A DNA stretch of 64,000 nucleotides from Rubrivivax sp. (GCA_021300575.1 JAJTDM010000009.1:1-64000); one strand, 5' to 3'. Counted from the first letter of the stretch, positions 1 to 11,808 are shown. Notes: a model not told the origin generated them from the sequence alone. Program-made: numbers and translations.

Positions 1-142
1 CGGCCCCACCCCCATGCAGCGCATCAATTGCCAAATTGACGGGCACGCGCCCCACAAAGGCCAGCCAAATCGCGCCTGCGAACCCTCCAGGGCTCCACTC
101 GTGAAATATCCGGGTTAGAGCGATGGTCAGGGACTTGAACAT
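1..142 (-). CDS. Partial gene of unknown function, cut by the left window edge
   Basis: An open frame starts with ATG at position 142 and runs off the left edge without a stop (47 codons visible). An AAGGAG box lies seven bases before the ATG (minus strand, about 150-155), which is why I take it as real. The visible N-terminus reads MFKSLTIALTRIFHEW and then a mainly hydrophobic stretch (GAIWLAFVGRVPVNLAI), which could be a membrane segment. I do not recognise the family. A perfect inverted repeat lies about 40 bp upstream of the start. Confidence 0.45.
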   Translation of the reverse strand, partial: MFKSLTIALTRIFHEWSPGGFAGAIWLAFVGRVPVNLAIDALHGGGA

Positions 143-180
143 GTGGGCACTCCTTGGTCAGGATAACGACGTCACCGCGC

Positions 181-201
181 CATACCGGACAACCCGGTAT
201 G
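181..201. promoter_or_regulatory. Candidate operator: perfect 8-bp inverted repeat
   Basis: CATACCGG (181-188) and CCGGTATG (194-201) are separated by ACAAC. The repeat sits in the 193-bp gap between the leftward edge gene (start 142) and the rightward cytochrome b561 gene (start 336). Size and symmetry fit a dimeric repressor site (TetR, PadR or GntR type), but no regulator is visible beside it. The rest of the gap, 202-335, shows no clear gene. Confidence 0.35.
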
Positions 202-335
202 ACCAATTTAGTGTAGACACGATCGTCCTCCAACGCACGGACCTCGCTCAAGTCGTGCCCGAAGTTGACGACCTGTTTGGTGTATCCCAGGTCGCCAGGG
301 TATCGTTGCGGTTGAGCAAGCTAACAAGTTCCGAG

Positions 336-1016
336 ATGTCCAACGAGTATCTTTCCGTGCGGGTCTGGGACCTGCCCACCCGCGTCTTCCACTGGGTGCT
401 GGCCCTCAGCGTCGTGGCCTCGATCGTCACGGCCAAGGTGGGCGGTGCGGCCATGGTCTGGCACTTCCGGCTGGGGTATCTGGCCCTGGGTCTGCTGCTG
501 TTTCGTATCGTCTGGGGTCTCGTCGGGGGGCGCTGGTCGCGCTTTGCCAGCTTTCTCCATGGGCCAGGCCGGGTATGGGCCTATCTGCGGGGACAGCGCG
601 ACCCGCAGGGCCGCGACGAGGTGGGCCACAGCCCGCTGGGCGCCTTGTCGGTGTGGGCGCTGCTGGGTCTGTTGTTGGCCCAGGTGGCCAGTGGCCTGTT
701 TGCCGACGACGAGATCGCGAACGTGGGCCCGCTCAACCGGTTTGTCAGCGGGAGCACCGCGCAACTGCTGACCGGCTGGCACAAGGAGGTGGGTGAGTCG
801 GTGCTGATCGCGCTCCTCCTGCTGCACGTGGCGGCGGTGCTCTTCTACCGCTGGGTGCGGCGCAAGGACCTGCTCACCCCCATGATCACTGGCGACAAGC
901 CGCTGCCTGCTGACACCCCCGCGTCGGCCGACGGCTGGCCCCAGCGCTCAGGAGCCTTGGTGCTCGCGCTGCTGGCGGCCATGGCCGTGTACGCGGTCGT
1001 GCGCCTGGGTGGGTGA
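336..1016 (+). CDS. Cytochrome b561-family membrane protein
   Basis: A 226-residue di-heme membrane cytochrome that would pass electrons between a quinone pool or soluble donor and a partner redox protein. The N-terminus has the typical VWDLPTRVFHW start with the first His in helix 1. Further His candidates for heme lie in MVWHFRLG, GWHKEVGE and the last helix (LLLHVAAVLFY). Four central helices plus a C-terminal hydrophobic segment can be seen. I chose the ATG at 336 because the family begins just before the VWDLPTR motif; the longer frame from 123 adds unrelated residues. The next gene follows after 9 bp. The electron partner is not evident. Confidence 0.85.
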   Translation: MSNEYLSVRVWDLPTRVFHWVLALSVVASIVTAKVGGAAMVWHFRLGYLALGLLLFRIVWGLVGGRWSRFASFLHGPGRVWAYLRGQRDPQGRDEVGHSPLGALSVWALLGLLLAQVASGLFADDEIANVGPLNRFVSGSTAQLLTGWHKEVGESVLIALLLLHVAAVLFYRWVRRKDLLTPMITGDKPLPADTPASADGWPQRSGALVLALLAAMAVYAVVRLGG

Positions 1017-1025
1017 GGTGATCGC

Positions 1026-1538
1026 ATGACGGTACCGGGCCCGACGATCGAACTGCGCGTTCCTGAAGGCGCGGCCATGATCGACGACACCCGCATCATC
1101 TTCCGCGAGTACGCCGCCCAGTTGGGCGTGGACCTGTGCTTCCAGGGTTTCGAGGAAGAACTCACCGCGCTGCCGGGCGAGTACGCGGGCCCCGACGGCG
1201 CCTTGCTGCTGGCCTTCGTGGACGGCGCGCTGGCCGGTTGTGGGGCCTTCAGGCCTTTGCGCGACGTGGACTACCCCAACGCCTGCGAGATGAAACGGCT
1301 CTACGTCCGCCGCGCCTTCCGCCGCTTTGGTTTGGGCCGGGTGCTGGCCCGCCAGTTGATGGACCGCGCCATCGAAGCGGGTTACTCCACCATGCTGCTG
1401 GACACCCTGGACGACATGGAGGCGGCGCGCAATCTGTACCAGACGCTGGGCTTCGAGGAAGTGCCGCCCTACTACTTCAACCCGGTGCCAGGCGCGCACT
1501 ACCTCAAGGTCGACCTCCGCTTTCCCGGCATGGGGTGA
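1026..1538 (+). CDS. GNAT-family N-acetyltransferase
   Basis: A 170-residue acetyl-CoA-dependent acetyltransferase of unknown substrate. The fold is recognisable: beta strand 4 (ACEMKRLYVRRAFRRFGLG) leads into the acetyl-CoA pyrophosphate loop with R-x-x-G-x-G character, followed by ARNLYQTLGFEEV, the usual GNAT C-terminal signature. The start at 1026 has GAGGTG upstream. An internal ATG at 1077 (MIDDTRIIF) matches where many family members begin and is an alternative. It probably shares a transcript with the cytochrome b561 gene. Confidence 0.85.
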   Translation: MTVPGPTIELRVPEGAAMIDDTRIIFREYAAQLGVDLCFQGFEEELTALPGEYAGPDGALLLAFVDGALAGCGAFRPLRDVDYPNACEMKRLYVRRAFRRFGLGRVLARQLMDRAIEAGYSTMLLDTLDDMEAARNLYQTLGFEEVPPYYFNPVPGAHYLKVDLRFPGMG

Positions 1539-1613
1539 TCTGGGGGCGGCGGATGGTGCCTTGGACGCGGCGGACAGAAGGGACCGGTCTGCAGGCCCGG
1601 ATAGGATCGGGTC

Positions 1614-2468
1614 ATGACCCAAGCCCATCCTGAACTTCGTGCCGGCGAGCTTCGCCTGGCCCTGCGGCCTGACCTGGGCGGCAGCATCGCCGGCCTGTGG
1701 TGTGGCGGCCTGCCGGTGCTGCGCAGCACCGAGCCCGCCGCGCTCGAGGGCCCGCGTCAGTCGGCCAGCTACCCGCTGGTGCCGTATTCCAACCGCCTGG
1801 GCTACCGGCGTTTCCGCTGGCTGCACCGCGACCACACCACCCAGCCCAATTTCGACGACAGCCCGCACTCCGTGCACGGTGTGGGCTGGCTCAGAGCCTG
1901 GGAGGTGGAGTCGTGCAGCGCGGCCGAGGCCGTGCTGCGCCTGGACCACGCCGGCGACGCCCACTGGCCCTTCGCCTTTGAGGCCCGTCAGTCCTTCGCG
2001 CTGGACGAGGAGGGGCTGCATCTGACGATGTCGGTGCGCAACGACGCACCCCACCCGGCGCCCGTGGGGCTGGGATGGCACCCCTACTTTCCCAAGCGCA
2101 GCCGCAGCCGACTGCACATCGAGCTCAGCGAGCGCTGGGAGTCCGACCCCGGCACGCAACTGCCCACGCGCCGTGTGCGCCAGCCCGGCATCGACGCCGA
2201 CGTGGCGCACCTGGACTTCGACCACTGTTTCGAAGGCTGGCCTGGCTCGGCGCGGGTGCGCGACGAGAAGCTCAAGATCGGCATCTCGTCTTCGCTGCCC
2301 TATCTGGTGGTGTACACGCCGCCGCAGAAGGATTACTTCTGCGTCGAGCCGGTGAGCCACGTGAGCAACGCCATCCACATGGCCGAGCCGGCGCAGCACG
2401 GCCTGCGTACCCTGGCCACGGGCGAGACCTTCGAGGCCTGGATGCGGCTGGACGTGGCCCGGGTCTGA
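1614..2468 (+). CDS. galM: Aldose 1-epimerase (mutarotase) family protein
   Basis: A 284-residue protein of the GalM/YeaD superfamily, which interconverts alpha and beta anomers of aldoses in the cytoplasm. Visible hallmarks are the substrate-binding HGVGW motif near residue 86 (PHSVHGVGWLRAWEV), GLGWHPYF near 155, and the late Glu region (YFCVEPVSH). It is followed after 6 bp by a gluconolactonase-like gene and then by glpD, so it looks like the first gene of a sugar/glycerol operon. The closest family is the short galactose mutarotase-like group rather than classical GalM, so the true sugar is unknown. Confidence 0.85.
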   Translation: MTQAHPELRAGELRLALRPDLGGSIAGLWCGGLPVLRSTEPAALEGPRQSASYPLVPYSNRLGYRRFRWLHRDHTTQPNFDDSPHSVHGVGWLRAWEVESCSAAEAVLRLDHAGDAHWPFAFEARQSFALDEEGLHLTMSVRNDAPHPAPVGLGWHPYFPKRSRSRLHIELSERWESDPGTQLPTRRVRQPGIDADVAHLDFDHCFEGWPGSARVRDEKLKIGISSSLPYLVVYTPPQKDYFCVEPVSHVSNAIHMAEPAQHGLRTLATGETFEAWMRLDVARV

Positions 2469-2474
2469 GGAGCT

Positions 2475-3212
2475 GTGGGCGTTCCCGTCATCCAGCCGCT
2501 GCCGGTGGAGGCCTCGCTGCTGGGCGAGTCCCCGTTCTGGCACCCTGACGAGCGCGCGCTGTGGTGGTGCGACATCCCTGGCCACCGCCTGAACCGCTAC
2601 CACCCGGCCACGGGCGAGCACCGCGCCAGGCGCTTCGACACGGACGTGGCGTGCGCGGCCCCGCTGACGGGCGGCCACCTGCTGCTGGGCATGCGTGACG
2701 GGCTCTGGCGTTTCAACCCGGCGAGCGGTGCCGGTGGCGTGACCGTCAGCAACGGTCTGGCCTTCAGCCCTGACGGCCGCACCTTGTACTGGAGCGACAC
2801 CAAGGCCCACACCGTGTTCGCCTTCGACTTCGACGGCCAGGACGGCTCGCTGTCGCGGCAGCGGGTGTGGGCGAGCTTCCCGGCCCGCGCGGCAGATCAG
2901 CCGCTGGCGTCCTACGGTGGCCGGCCCGATGGAGCCGCCATGGATGCCGAAGGCTGCTACTGGGTGGCGATGTTCGAAGGCGCCCGCCTGCTGCGCCTGT
3001 CGCCGGCAGGCGAAGTGCTCCGCGAACTGCCGCTGCCAGTGCGCTGCCCGACCATGCCCTGCTTCGGCGGCGACGATCTGCGCACGCTGTACATCACCAC
3101 CTCCCGCCAGAACCGCCCTGCCGAGGAACTGGCACGCGAGCCCTGGGCCGGCCAGGTGCTGCACTGCCGGGTGGAGGTGCCCGGTCTGCCGGTGAATTTC
3201 GCTCATGTCTGA
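2475..3212 (+). CDS. SMP-30/gluconolactonase-like protein with an apparent internal deletion
   Basis: A 245-residue beta-propeller related to SMP-30/regucalcin lactonases, starting at GTG. The N-terminal metal ligand region (LLGESPFW) and the later VSNGLAFSPDG and RPDGAAMDAEG motifs are present, corresponding to the Glu, Asn and Asp that hold the metal in this family. After LWRFNPASG (about 2706-2730) the chain jumps straight to the SNGLAF strand. The usual stretch of about 45-55 residues with the R-x-NDG and GRFW motifs, which forms the substrate site, is absent. The frame is kept. The gene may be a decayed lactonase or a binding protein. It overlaps glpD by 8 bp. Confidence 0.75.
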   Translation: MGVPVIQPLPVEASLLGESPFWHPDERALWWCDIPGHRLNRYHPATGEHRARRFDTDVACAAPLTGGHLLLGMRDGLWRFNPASGAGGVTVSNGLAFSPDGRTLYWSDTKAHTVFAFDFDGQDGSLSRQRVWASFPARAADQPLASYGGRPDGAAMDAEGCYWVAMFEGARLLRLSPAGEVLRELPLPVRCPTMPCFGGDDLRTLYITTSRQNRPAEELAREPWAGQVLHCRVEVPGLPVNFAHV

Positions 3213-4887
3213 GGCGCGCTCGCAGGCCCTGGCCCGGCTGCGCGAGCCGCGGCGCTGGGACGTGGTGGTCGTGGGCGGCGGGGCCACCGGCCTGGGCGTG
3301 GCGCTGGACGCGGCCGTGCGCGGCCTGCAGGTGCTGCTGCTGGAGGCAACGGACTTCGCCCAGGGCACCAGTTCGCGCGCTACCAAGCTGGTGCATGGCG
3401 GTGTGCGCTACTTGGCGCAGGGCCACCTGGGCCTGGTGCGCGAGGCCCTTCGCGAACGTTCGGCGATCCTGTCCAACGCCCCCCACCTGGCGCAGCCCCT
3501 GGCCTTCGTGGTGCCGGGCTACCGCCTGTGGGAGCTGCCCTTCTACGGTGCCGGCTTGAAAGCCTATGAATGGCTGGCAGGGCAGCGCAGCCTGGGGCCC
3601 ACGCAGGTGCTGTCGGCCCGTGCCACGCGCCAGGCCTTGCCCACGGTGCTGGAGCGGGGCCTGCTCGGCGGCATCCGCTACTGGGACGGACAGTTCGACG
3701 ACGCCCGCCTGGCGGTGGCGCTGGCGCGCACTGCTGCTGCCCACGGCGCGGTGGTGGTCAATCACCTGCGGGTCACGGGCCTACGGCTGGAGGGGACACG
3801 CGTGCGGGGTGTCCACGCACGAGATGCCGAGACCGGCGAGGTGTTGGAGATCGCGGCCGGCTGCGTGGTCAACGCCACCGGGGTGTGGGTGGACGGACTG
3901 CGCCGAGAGGCGACCTTCCCGACTGCGGACGAGGGTACGGGCGGCGATGCGGGTCAGCAGACGGGCCAGGAGACCGGCCAGGAGGCGGGCAGGGCGTCGG
4001 GCCAGGAGACGGCGCCCCTGGTCACGCCCAGCCAGGGCGTGCACCTGGTGGTGGACCGGGCTTTCCTGCCTGGGTCCACGGCGCTCATGGTGCCCAAAAC
4101 GACTGACGGTCGGGTGCTGTTCGCCGTGCCCTGGCTGGGCAAGACCCTGCTGGGCACCACCGACACGCCGCGCAGCGACATCGTGGCCGAGCCCCGTCCG
4201 TTCGCCCACGAGGTGGACTTCATCCTGCGCGAGGCGGCGCGTTACCTTTCGCGTCCGCCCACCCGCGCCGATGTGCGCTCGGCCTGGGTGGGTCTGCGCC
4301 CGCTGGTTCGCGCTTCCGCCCCGCCCAGCGCCGAAGGCGGGCCGGCTGCCGCGACGCGCAGCCTGTCGCGCGAGCACACGGTGGAGGTGGGCGCCACCGG
4401 GTTGGTCACCGTCACGGGTGGCAAGTGGACCACCTACCGGGCCATGGCCGAGGACGTGCTGGCGGCCTGCATGGCGCAGGGCCTGCTGCCCCAGCGCCCG
4501 GGCGGTGCTACCGAGCATCTGTCGCTGGTGGGCGCGGCGCCGGGGCGCGCGCTGTGCGAGCCCCCGGGCGAGCACCTGTACGGCTGCGAGGCCCCGATCC
4601 TGCGCGCCCTGCCGGGTGCTGATCGCTGGCTGGCCCGGGACCAGGAGAGCGGCCAGGGCCTGCTCAGCGAGGCCATGGTGCGCTTCGGGGCGCGGTTCGA
4701 GATGGCGCGCACCGTCGAGGACATGCTGGCCCGGCGCAGCCGACTGCTGTTCGTGGATGCGCAGCAGGCCGCGGCTTGTGCCGACGAGGTGGGGAAGATC
4801 CTGGCGGAGGAACTGGGCCCTGCATCCGCGCCCCAGGACCTCGAAGCTTTCAAGGCCCTGGCGGCCCGGTACGCTGAAGTGCCTTGA
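3205..4887 (+). CDS. glpD: Aerobic glycerol-3-phosphate dehydrogenase
   Basis: A 560-residue FAD enzyme that oxidises sn-glycerol-3-phosphate to dihydroxyacetone phosphate at the membrane and feeds electrons to quinone. The dinucleotide motif VVVGGGATGLG lies near residue 20, followed by the family signature GTSSRATKLVHGGVRYL. LLGTTDTPR and VTGGKWTTYR complete the fold. The C-terminal DAO_C domain is present (ARRSRLLFVDAQQA). The start overlaps the upstream lactonase-like gene by 8 bp, indicating translational coupling. Unusual is a low-complexity stretch of G-Q/E-T/A repeats at about residues 249-270, absent from typical GlpD. Confidence 0.93.
   Translation: MSEARSQALARLREPRRWDVVVVGGGATGLGVALDAAVRGLQVLLLEATDFAQGTSSRATKLVHGGVRYLAQGHLGLVREALRERSAILSNAPHLAQPLAFVVPGYRLWELPFYGAGLKAYEWLAGQRSLGPTQVLSARATRQALPTVLERGLLGGIRYWDGQFDDARLAVALARTAAAHGAVVVNHLRVTGLRLEGTRVRGVHARDAETGEVLEIAAGCVVNATGVWVDGLRREATFPTADEGTGGDAGQQTGQETGQEAGRASGQETAPLVTPSQGVHLVVDRAFLPGSTALMVPKTTDGRVLFAVPWLGKTLLGTTDTPRSDIVAEPRPFAHEVDFILREAARYLSRPPTRADVRSAWVGLRPLVRASAPPSAEGGPAAATRSLSREHTVEVGATGLVTVTGGKWTTYRAMAEDVLAACMAQGLLPQRPGGATEHLSLVGAAPGRALCEPPGEHLYGCEAPILRALPGADRWLARDQESGQGLLSEAMVRFGARFEMARTVEDMLARRSRLLFVDAQQAAACADEVGKILAEELGPASAPQDLEAFKALAARYAEVP
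3950..4015 (+). repeat. Degenerate 12-bp tandem repeat inside glpD
   Basis: Copies of a GGGCCAGGAGAC-like unit encode runs such as GQQTGQETGQEAG and SGQET. The stretch stays in frame and lies between the GVWVDG and GVHLVVDRAF motifs, where GlpD normally has a short surface loop. It looks like repeat expansion by slippage. Confidence 0.6.
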
Positions 4888-4959
4888 TCCGCCTGGCCCC
4901 GTCCAGATCGGGCCGGAGCCGAAAGAAGGCGGCCTGCGCCTCGCCGGCCCGGGATGCCC

Positions 4960-7230
4960 TCAGGGCAGCGCGGCCAGCGCCTCTCGCACTTCACCTACCG
5001 ACAGCACCTCGCTCAGCACTCGCGGTGCAGCACTGCTCGGCGCCTGCAGCAGGTACACCGGCACCCCGTTGCGGCCGAGCTGGGCCAGGGCGGCGGTGAT
5101 GGCCGGGTCGCGCCGGGTCCAGTCGGCACGCAGCAGCACCACCCGCTTGGCGGCGAAGTCGGCGCGCACCTGGGCGTCGGCCAGGGTGGTGCGCTTGTTG
5201 AACTGACAGGTCACGCACCAGGCCGCCGTGAAGTCCACGAACACCGGCCGGCCGCCGGCCAGCGCGGCCTGCATGCGTTCGGGCGACCAGGGTTGCCAGT
5301 CTGTTTCGCGGCCTTCTCGGCGGCCTTCTTCGCGGTTTGATCCGCCGCTGCGCGGGGCCTCCGGGCTGCCGACAATGCCGCCCGTGCTGCCTGAAGTCGT
5401 GACTGAGCTGATCGGCGCCGTGTGGAAGGACGGCCAGGCCCAGGCGATCGTGGCGGCCAGCAGCAAGGCCGAGGAAGACCACCACAGCGCACGCGTGGAC
5501 GGCCGCCGCGCCGGCAAGCCCCAGGCCCAGGCGGCAAAGGCCAGCGCGAGCAGCACGCCCAGCAGCCCGGCGACGGCGTCCACGCCGGCCTGCTGGCCCA
5601 GCACCCACGCCAGCCACACCACCGTGGCGAACATGGGGAACGCCATCAGCGTCTTGAAGGTCGCCATCCAGGGCCCGGGCCGCGGCAGGGCGCGTGCCAG
5701 CGCCGGCCAGGCGCTGGCCAACAGGTAGGGCAGCGCCAGCCCCAGGCCGAGCGCGGCAAAGATCGCCAGCGCCTGGCCGGTGGGCAGTGTCACGGCCAGG
5801 CCCAGCGAGGCCCCCATGAAAGGCGCGGTGCACGGTGAAGCCACGGCCACGGCCAGCACCCCCGTCAAGGCCGAATCCACCACGGGATGCCGCGCGCGCG
5901 CCGCGGCCCAGGAGCCCGGCAGCAGGTTGCCGATCTCGAACACGCCGGCCAGGTTCAGCCCGATCAGGCTGAACAGGATGGCCAGGCCCGCGACGAAGCC
6001 GGGGGACTGCAACTGGAAACCCCAACCCAGTTGCTCGCCCCCCGCGCGCAAGGCCAGCAGCAGCCCCGCCAGCGCCAGGAAGCTCACCACGACGCCGCCG
6101 GTGTAGGCCAGCCCACCGGCCAGCAAGGCGCGCCGGTCCCGCGCATGTGCGGTGAAGCCAAAGACCTTGAGCGACAGCACCGGGAAGACGCAGGGCATCA
6201 GGTTGAGCAAGGCGCCGCCCGCCAGGGCCAGCAGCAGCGCCCAGGCCAGGGACATGGCGCTGGCCCCCGGACCGCTGCCCGCACTGGCGAGGATGGTGGC
6301 ATCGCCGTGTGAAGGCGCCGGCGTGCCCGAACCTGCCGCCGGCCACGCGCCACTGACCGAGACCGTCAACTGCACCCCCGCGGCCTCGCCTTCGCGCGTC
6401 AGCACGGCGGGCAGCAGCGCCGGGCTCTCGCTGCGCTGGGCCGACAGCGGCACCGCCGCTACCCAGGTGCCATCCTGCCAGCTGGCGGTGGGCGGGGCGG
6501 CGTTGTCGATCACGCCGGCGGTCTCGGGGAAGAAGCGGAGCTTCTGGCCTTGCCACGCCGCAGGCAGCCCCTGCACGCGCAATTGCAAGGCCTGGGGCGC
6601 GGCCGGTTCGCCCACCATGGCCTGCGCCTGCACGCCGGCCACGCTGCGTGGGGTGGCGGCCCGAGCGGCGTCGAACAGCGCGGTGTGGGCCACCGTGGCC
6701 GCCTGCGCCGGGATCTCCAGCGCGAAGTTCCCCGACTCCGGGATGCAGACGTCCTTGCACACCAGCCATTGCGCCTCCAGGCGCACGGGCAGCGAAGCAC
6801 CTCGGAAGTCCACGGGCACCGTCACCGGCACGGGCAGCAGCAGCGTGCCTTCGTAGCCGAAGTTCATCAGCGGCCCCACAGGCAGCTGCTTGGGCGTGGG
6901 CCAGACGATCTCGCCTGCCGAGAAGCCTGCCGGCAGGGTCCAGTTCAGACTCGTGGCCAGTCCTGAATCGCCAGGATTCTTCCAGTAGGTGTGCCAGTGC
7001 GGCTGATGCTCGATGCGCAAGCCCAGCCACACCGCCTTGCCCGCGGCCACGCCCTGCGGGGCATGGGCCACCAGCTCGGCGCGGACCTGCTCGGTGCGCA
7101 CAGTGGCCGTTGCAGCGTGGGCGGCCTGGGCCGCCAAACCCGCCAGGAGCGCGACCCCCAGTGCCCGCCACGCCATCAGACCGAAGGCGTGCTGCACACC
7201 GGGCACTGCCCTGGATTCAGAAGTTGTCAT
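4960..7230 (-). CDS. dsbD: Thiol:disulfide interchange protein DsbD
   Basis: A 756-residue protein that carries electrons from cytoplasmic thioredoxin across the inner membrane to periplasmic disulfide reductases. Order seen: signal segment (to about residue 40), periplasmic alpha domain with the Cys pair in LVCKDVC (about 158 and 162), eight-helix membrane domain from about residue 324 with its Cys pair in LMPCVFP and ASPCTAPF, and a C-terminal thioredoxin domain with CVTC (about 672). The ATG at 7230 is preferred because it directly precedes a good signal sequence. The gene converges on glpD with a 72-bp gap and diverges from atpI. Confidence 0.92.
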   Translation of the reverse strand: MTTSESRAVPGVQHAFGLMAWRALGVALLAGLAAQAAHAATATVRTEQVRAELVAHAPQGVAAGKAVWLGLRIEHQPHWHTYWKNPGDSGLATSLNWTLPAGFSAGEIVWPTPKQLPVGPLMNFGYEGTLLLPVPVTVPVDFRGASLPVRLEAQWLVCKDVCIPESGNFALEIPAQAATVAHTALFDAARAATPRSVAGVQAQAMVGEPAAPQALQLRVQGLPAAWQGQKLRFFPETAGVIDNAAPPTASWQDGTWVAAVPLSAQRSESPALLPAVLTREGEAAGVQLTVSVSGAWPAAGSGTPAPSHGDATILASAGSGPGASAMSLAWALLLALAGGALLNLMPCVFPVLSLKVFGFTAHARDRRALLAGGLAYTGGVVVSFLALAGLLLALRAGGEQLGWGFQLQSPGFVAGLAILFSLIGLNLAGVFEIGNLLPGSWAAARARHPVVDSALTGVLAVAVASPCTAPFMGASLGLAVTLPTGQALAIFAALGLGLALPYLLASAWPALARALPRPGPWMATFKTLMAFPMFATVVWLAWVLGQQAGVDAVAGLLGVLLALAFAAWAWGLPARRPSTRALWWSSSALLLAATIAWAWPSFHTAPISSVTTSGSTGGIVGSPEAPRSGGSNREEGRREGRETDWQPWSPERMQAALAGGRPVFVDFTAAWCVTCQFNKRTTLADAQVRADFAAKRVVLLRADWTRRDPAITAALAQLGRNGVPVYLLQAPSSAAPRVLSEVLSVGEVREALAALP

Positions 7231-7330
7231 CCTGGATACCGTAGCGCAAGAAAGGGCCAAAGGATACGCCCTCGGGTTTCCACGTACACTCCTGCGGTTT
7301 GTCCCAAACGCCGCATCCGCGCACCAAGCC

Positions 7331-7807
7331 ATGTCCGACCGGACGATCCGATCAGACCCCTGGCCCCACGAAGGAGATGCGGCGGGGTACGAGGGCTTCA
7401 AGCCCTTGACCCAGCAGGAAGCGCAGGCCCTGCGTGCAAAGGAACGCCCCGTCTCACCATGGCGGGTCGTTCGGTTGCAGGCGGTGGCGGGCGTCGTGGT
7501 GGCCGCCTTGGTGTGGGTCATCATGGGTGAACGATCGGCGGGATTGTCGGCTCTGTACGGAGCGGCAGTCGCGGTGGTGCCGGGGGCCTTGATGGCGCGC
7601 GGCATGACCAGCCGGTTCTCGAGCATGTCGCCCGGTCACAGTGCCGTCAGCTTCATGTTGTGGGAGATGCTGAAAATTGCGGTCTCTGTGGTCCTGCTGA
7701 TGCTGGCGCCGCAGATCCTGCAGCCCTTGAGCTGGCCGGTATTGCTGGTCACTCTCCTGGTCTGCATCAAGGTGTACTGGTTCGCGCTGTTGTGGCGCGG
7801 CCGTTGA
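7331..7807 (+). CDS. atpI: ATP synthase assembly protein AtpI
   Basis: A 158-residue membrane protein at the head of the atp operon, thought to help assemble the c-ring and possibly to move Mg2+. After a soluble N-terminal tail of about 60 residues there are four hydrophobic helices (VVAALVWVIMG, YGAAVAVVPGALMA, MLKIAVSVVLLMLAP, VLLVTLLVCIKVYW). The ATG at 7331 is chosen over longer frames because those run back into the dsbD promoter and signal-peptide region. atpB follows after 30 bp. The operon promoter must lie in the 100 bp shared with dsbD. Confidence 0.88.
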   Translation: MSDRTIRSDPWPHEGDAAGYEGFKPLTQQEAQALRAKERPVSPWRVVRLQAVAGVVVAALVWVIMGERSAGLSALYGAAVAVVPGALMARGMTSRFSSMSPGHSAVSFMLWEMLKIAVSVVLLMLAPQILQPLSWPVLLVTLLVCIKVYWFALLWRGR

Positions 7808-7837
7808 AGAAGACGAGAACCTGGACGAGCTTTTCTG

Positions 7838-9044
<1,207 letters not shown>

Positions 9045-9127
9045 TCTTCGGCCGCGCGGGCTGCGGCATCCCTTCCGGGCGACGCTGCGGCGTCTCCCTG
9101 TGAGCACCCCAAGACGAGGTTCCTGAA

Positions 9128-9598
9128 GTGAGCATCAACGCCACCCTGATCGTCCAGATGATCGTGTTTGCGATCCTGGTCTGGTTCACGATGCGATTCA
9201 TCTGGCCGCCGCTCACGGCGGCACTGGACGAGCGCGCCAAGAAGATTGCCGAGGGCCTGTCGGCAGCCGACAAGGCCAAGGCGGACCTGGCCGCGGCCAA
9301 CCAGCGCGTCGAGCAGCAGTTGTCTGCGGCCCGCAACGACGCCGCCAAGCGCCTGGCCGATGCCGAGCGTCTGGCCCAGCAGACGATCGAGGAAGCCAAG
9401 GCGCGCGCTGCCGAGGAAGGTTCCAAGATCGTGGCTGCCGCCCGCGCCGAGGCGGAACAGGAGTCCGTGAAGGCCCGCGAGGCCCTGCGTGAGCAGGTGG
9501 CCGCGCTGGCCGTCAAGGGTGCCGAGGCCATCCTCAAGCGCGAAGTGAACGCCGGCGTCCATGCCGAGCTGCTCACCCGTCTGAAGACCGAGCTCTGA
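9128..9598 (+). CDS. atpF: ATP synthase Fo subunit b
   Basis: A 156-residue peripheral stalk subunit. One N-terminal membrane helix ([16 protein letters not shown]) is followed by a long Ala/Glu/Lys/Arg-rich coiled coil, as expected for the dimeric stalk that reaches the delta subunit. The start codon is GTG at 9128. The length matches the standard b subunit, with no b/b' duplication in the window. Confidence 0.95.
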   Translation: MSINATLIVQMIVFAILVWFTMRFIWPPLTAALDERAKKIAEGLSAADKAKADLAAANQRVEQQLSAARNDAAKRLADAERLAQQTIEEAKARAAEEGSKIVAAARAEAEQESVKAREALREQVAALAVKGAEAILKREVNAGVHAELLTRLKTEL

Positions 9599-9658
9599 AA
9601 GAGCTGTCCGGCCAGGTCACACGACCCTTCTCCACTCCGACACCCCGAGCCCCACGAC

Positions 9659-10189
9659 ATGGCTGAAATCGCCACCATCGCCCGGCCCTATGCCGAGGCC
9701 CTGTTCAAGGCTGCCGGTGCGCAGGCTGCCGTGCTGTCCGCTGAGGTGGGCGCGCTGGCGGCCGTGGCTGCCGACGAGCAGCTGCGCCAGTTCGCCGACA
9801 ACCCCAAGACCTCGTCCGATCAGGTGCTCGGCGTGGTGCTGGGAGTCGTCAACCAGCCTCTGTCGGCTGCTGCGCAGAATTTCCTGCGTGCGGTGCTGGA
9901 CAACGGCCGACTGGCGGCGCTGCCCGAGATCGCTTCGCAGTTCCATGCCCTGGTGAACGCGCAGAGCGGCGTGTCCGACGCGCTCATCGAAAGCGCTTTC
10001 CCCATCGAGCCGGCGCAACTGCCTGACGTGGTGGCCACGCTGGAGCAGCGCTTCTCGCGCAAGCTCAACGCCCGAGTGGAGCTGTGCCCTGAGCTGATCG
10101 GCGGCATTCGCGTCATCGTGGGTGACGAGGTGCTGGACGCCTCGGTCAAGGCCCGGCTCGATCACATGAAGGTGGCGCTCACGGCCTGA
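9659..10189 (+). CDS. atpH: ATP synthase F1 subunit delta
   Basis: A 176-residue subunit joining the b-dimer to the top of the F1 head. The N-terminal six-helix domain starts [13 protein letters not shown], and the C-terminal signature reads [24 protein letters not shown], both typical. It lies between atpF and atpA with gaps of 60 and 68 bp. Confidence 0.95.
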   Translation: MAEIATIARPYAEALFKAAGAQAAVLSAEVGALAAVAADEQLRQFADNPKTSSDQVLGVVLGVVNQPLSAAAQNFLRAVLDNGRLAALPEIASQFHALVNAQSGVSDALIESAFPIEPAQLPDVVATLEQRFSRKLNARVELCPELIGGIRVIVGDEVLDASVKARLDHMKVALTA

Positions 10190-10257
10190 GGCGGTTTGCG
10201 CCCACGCCAGCACCCACAGCCCGAACTCATCCGCCTGCAAGACGTCAGGAGAGACAC

Positions 10258-11808
<1,551 letters not shown>

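Noticed and set aside
24-251. A 75-residue minus-strand frame at the left edge
   Set aside because: A different frame in the same place (start 142) has a good ribosome site and stays open to the edge; this one spans the putative operator.
948-3386. An 812-residue minus-strand frame over galM and the lactonase-like gene
   Set aside because: Antisense to an operon with clear protein families, and its composition is typical of a shadow.
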